The notes under the pieces were generated by a model, which saw only the letters and a list, made by a program, of their open reading frames with translations, was not told the origin of the DNA and ran no database searches. A stretch of DNA of 6,811 nt, taken from NCBI GenBank assembly GCA_011390985.1, contig JAABRJ010000435.1:1-6811 (forward strand), in the 5' to 3' direction. This stretch comes from Desulfobacteraceae bacterium (lineage in GTDB: Bacteria > Desulfobacterota > Desulfobacteria > Desulfobacterales > JAABRJ01). A program made the position numbers and the translations under genes. Every line of letters starts with the position of its first letter. The first letter of the stretch is position 1. Shown piece after piece: positions 5,574 through 6,811 of this stretch.

Positions 5574-6767
5574 TCACGATCTTGAACCGGCCGCAATGGC
5601 GCCACGGTGCAAGATTCCGAAAAAAAGACTGCCGCACAGCATCACCCCGCAGCCAAGGGCAAAGGCGTGGCGCAGGTGAAAGAAATCCATCATCACCCCG
5701 GCCAGCAGGGCCCCGGCCAGCATTCCCATGCTATGCGCCATGGTGAGCAGCCCCATCACCGCGCCCATCGCAGCGGTGCGGTTGCCCTTGATAACCGCCA
5801 GCGCCATCAGCGCCGGCATGGACACGCCGCCGCCGACCCCAAAGAGGACGTTGACGGCGAACAGGCTCCAGAACCCCCGCGTCCAGCTGAAGCCGAAAAT
5901 CGCCGCGCTGACCATCAGGCTGCCGCACAGAATCATGGCCGGTCGATTGAGCCGGTCGGCCAGATACCCCATCGGAACGTGGATCAGCCCGCTGATGAAG
6001 ACTCCGAGCATCACCAGAACTCCGATGGCCGAGCTGGTCAGGCCAAACTCGGTGTCGGCGAAAACCGGCAGAAACCCCCAGATGATGCCGATGCAGGCGG
6101 TATAGGCAAACCGCAGGCAGAAAAGAGCGGCAATCTCGCGGTCGTGCAGCAGGAATTTCCAGGAGAGGGCCGCCTGGGGCCGACTGACGGCCTGCTCGCT
6201 GCGCACCGACGGCAGCAACAGCAGACTGGCAACGCACCCGGCGAGCGCCAGGGCGCCCATACAGCCGAAGGCGGCGTTGAGGCTGAAGCGGTCGCTGATC
6301 ATGCCACCGACCAGCGGCCCGACGCTCAGGCCCCAGAAAACCGACATGTTGAAAAGCCCCATGGACAGCCCTTCGTTTCCGACGGGCGTGATATCCCCCA
6401 CGTAGGCCTGGCTGACCGGCATGATCATGGCGGAGGCGACGCCCTGGAAGAAGCGCACCAGGATCAGGGTCTGAACGCTGCTGGCGAACATGAAGGCCAG
6501 CGAGATGAGGGCATAGCAGAGGAGGCCGCAGACGATAAACGGCTTGCGCCCCCTGCGGTCCGAAAGCCGGCCGAAAAAAGGCAGCAGAAAAGTTCGTGAC
6601 AGGGAAAAGGCGCCGAATATCATCCCGATGTAAAACCCGCTGGCCCCCAGGCTGCGGGCGTAAACCGGCAGCAGGGGCACCACAATTCCGACCCCCATGA
6701 TGGCGGAAAAAATCGAGAAGAAAAGAACTCCGAAGACCCTGCGGTTGCGTCTATCCATTAGGAACAT
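5574..6767 (-). CDS. Major facilitator superfamily transporter, DHA1-like exporter (12 membrane helices)
   Basis: This 397-residue inner membrane secondary transporter has the usual length and two-fold repeat of 12-helix MFS proteins. The N-half holds motif A, GRLSDRRGRKP (66-76), between helices 2 and 3; the equivalent loop in the C-half is the degenerate GYLADRLNRP (267-276). A conserved Arg sits in helix 4 (LILVRFFQG, R105), and a glycine/proline-rich GLSVGPLVGG (146-155) resembles motif C of drug/H+ antiporters. These features suggest a proton-driven exporter of a small molecule; the substrate is not evident and sugar or metabolite transport remains possible. Met at 6767 or Met4 at 6758 could be the start, and neither has a clear Shine-Dalgarno site. 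The frame stays open upstream to the window edge but offers no ATG, GTG or TTG there. It is followed on the same strand by the sensor kinase after 50 bases, so the two may share a transcript. Confidence 0.9.
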   Translation of the reverse strand: MFLMDRRNRRVFGVLFFSIFSAIMGVGIVVPLLPVYARSLGASGFYIGMIFGAFSLSRTFLLPFFGRLSDRRGRKPFIVCGLLCYALISLAFMFASSVQTLILVRFFQGVASAMIMPVSQAYVGDITPVGNEGLSMGLFNMSVFWGLSVGPLVGGMISDRFSLNAAFGCMGALALAGCVASLLLLPSVRSEQAVSRPQAALSWKFLLHDREIAALFCLRFAYTACIGIIWGFLPVFADTEFGLTSSAIGVLVMLGVFISGLIHVPMGYLADRLNRPAMILCGSLMVSAAIFGFSWTRGFWSLFAVNVLFGVGGGVSMPALMALAVIKGNRTAAMGAVMGLLTMAHSMGMLAGALLAGVMMDFFHLRHAFALGCGVMLCGSLFFGILHRGAIAAGSRS

Positions 6768-6811
6768 TGCAGCGACTGCGGGATGAAGCGCACGGCTATC
6801 TTGGAAGGGCT

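Noticed and set aside
5607..6599. A 330-codon plus-strand frame opposite the MFS gene
   Set aside because: Its translation is an unusual His/Gln/Gly/Asp-rich hydrophilic string, which is what the complement of hydrophobic MFS codons gives. No ribosome site or domain was seen.

Overview
The window is a GC-rich (roughly two-thirds G+C by eye), densely coding stretch of bacterial chromosome. It holds four complete genes, one truncated gene at the left edge, and no RNA genes, CRISPR arrays or mobile elements. The best guess for the host is a Desulfobacterota (deltaproteobacterial) bacterium. This rests mainly on the large sensor kinase: its N-terminus (KPSYEEL followed by a charged coiled coil) and its 'SIWEEDF' PAS variant are styles I associate with multi-PAS kinases of that phylum. 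It is a recollection-based inference, not a search result.

Left part (1-1032). A truncated SLC13/DASS-type membrane permease reads leftward from a GTG start at 234. It is divergent from a rightward zinc-ribbon Nudix hydrolase (426-950). The 191-base gap between them carries a near-consensus sigma70 promoter for the Nudix gene (TTGACA, 17 bases, TATAGT), with an inverted repeat just upstream of it. The 82 bases after the Nudix gene can form two back-to-back hairpins.

Centre (1033-2424). The most unusual gene is a single 463-residue ORF that joins an N-terminal CarS-like (CDP-archaeol synthase/DUF46) membrane domain to a complete C-terminal calcineurin-like metallophosphoesterase of the YaeI/YkuE/LpxG type. 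One half belongs to a family that makes CDP-activated lipids. The other half belongs to a family that includes lipid-pyrophosphate hydrolases. The Nudix gene upstream is also a nucleoside-diphosphate-X hydrolase family member, so the rightward pair may form a small operon of nucleotide-pyrophosphate (perhaps CDP-lipid) chemistry. This is an inference that can be tested.

Right part (2452-6767). Two leftward genes converge on the fusion gene with only 27 bases between the stops. An MFS (DHA1-like) exporter is transcribed first. After a 50-base AT-rich gap comes a 1023-residue soluble hybrid histidine kinase (coiled coil, GAF, three PAS, HisKA, HATPase, receiver). The kinase has no membrane segment and no DNA-binding response regulator beside it, so its output partner lies elsewhere. 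The exporter and kinase are plausibly co-transcribed, which would suggest, without proving, that they respond to a common compound.
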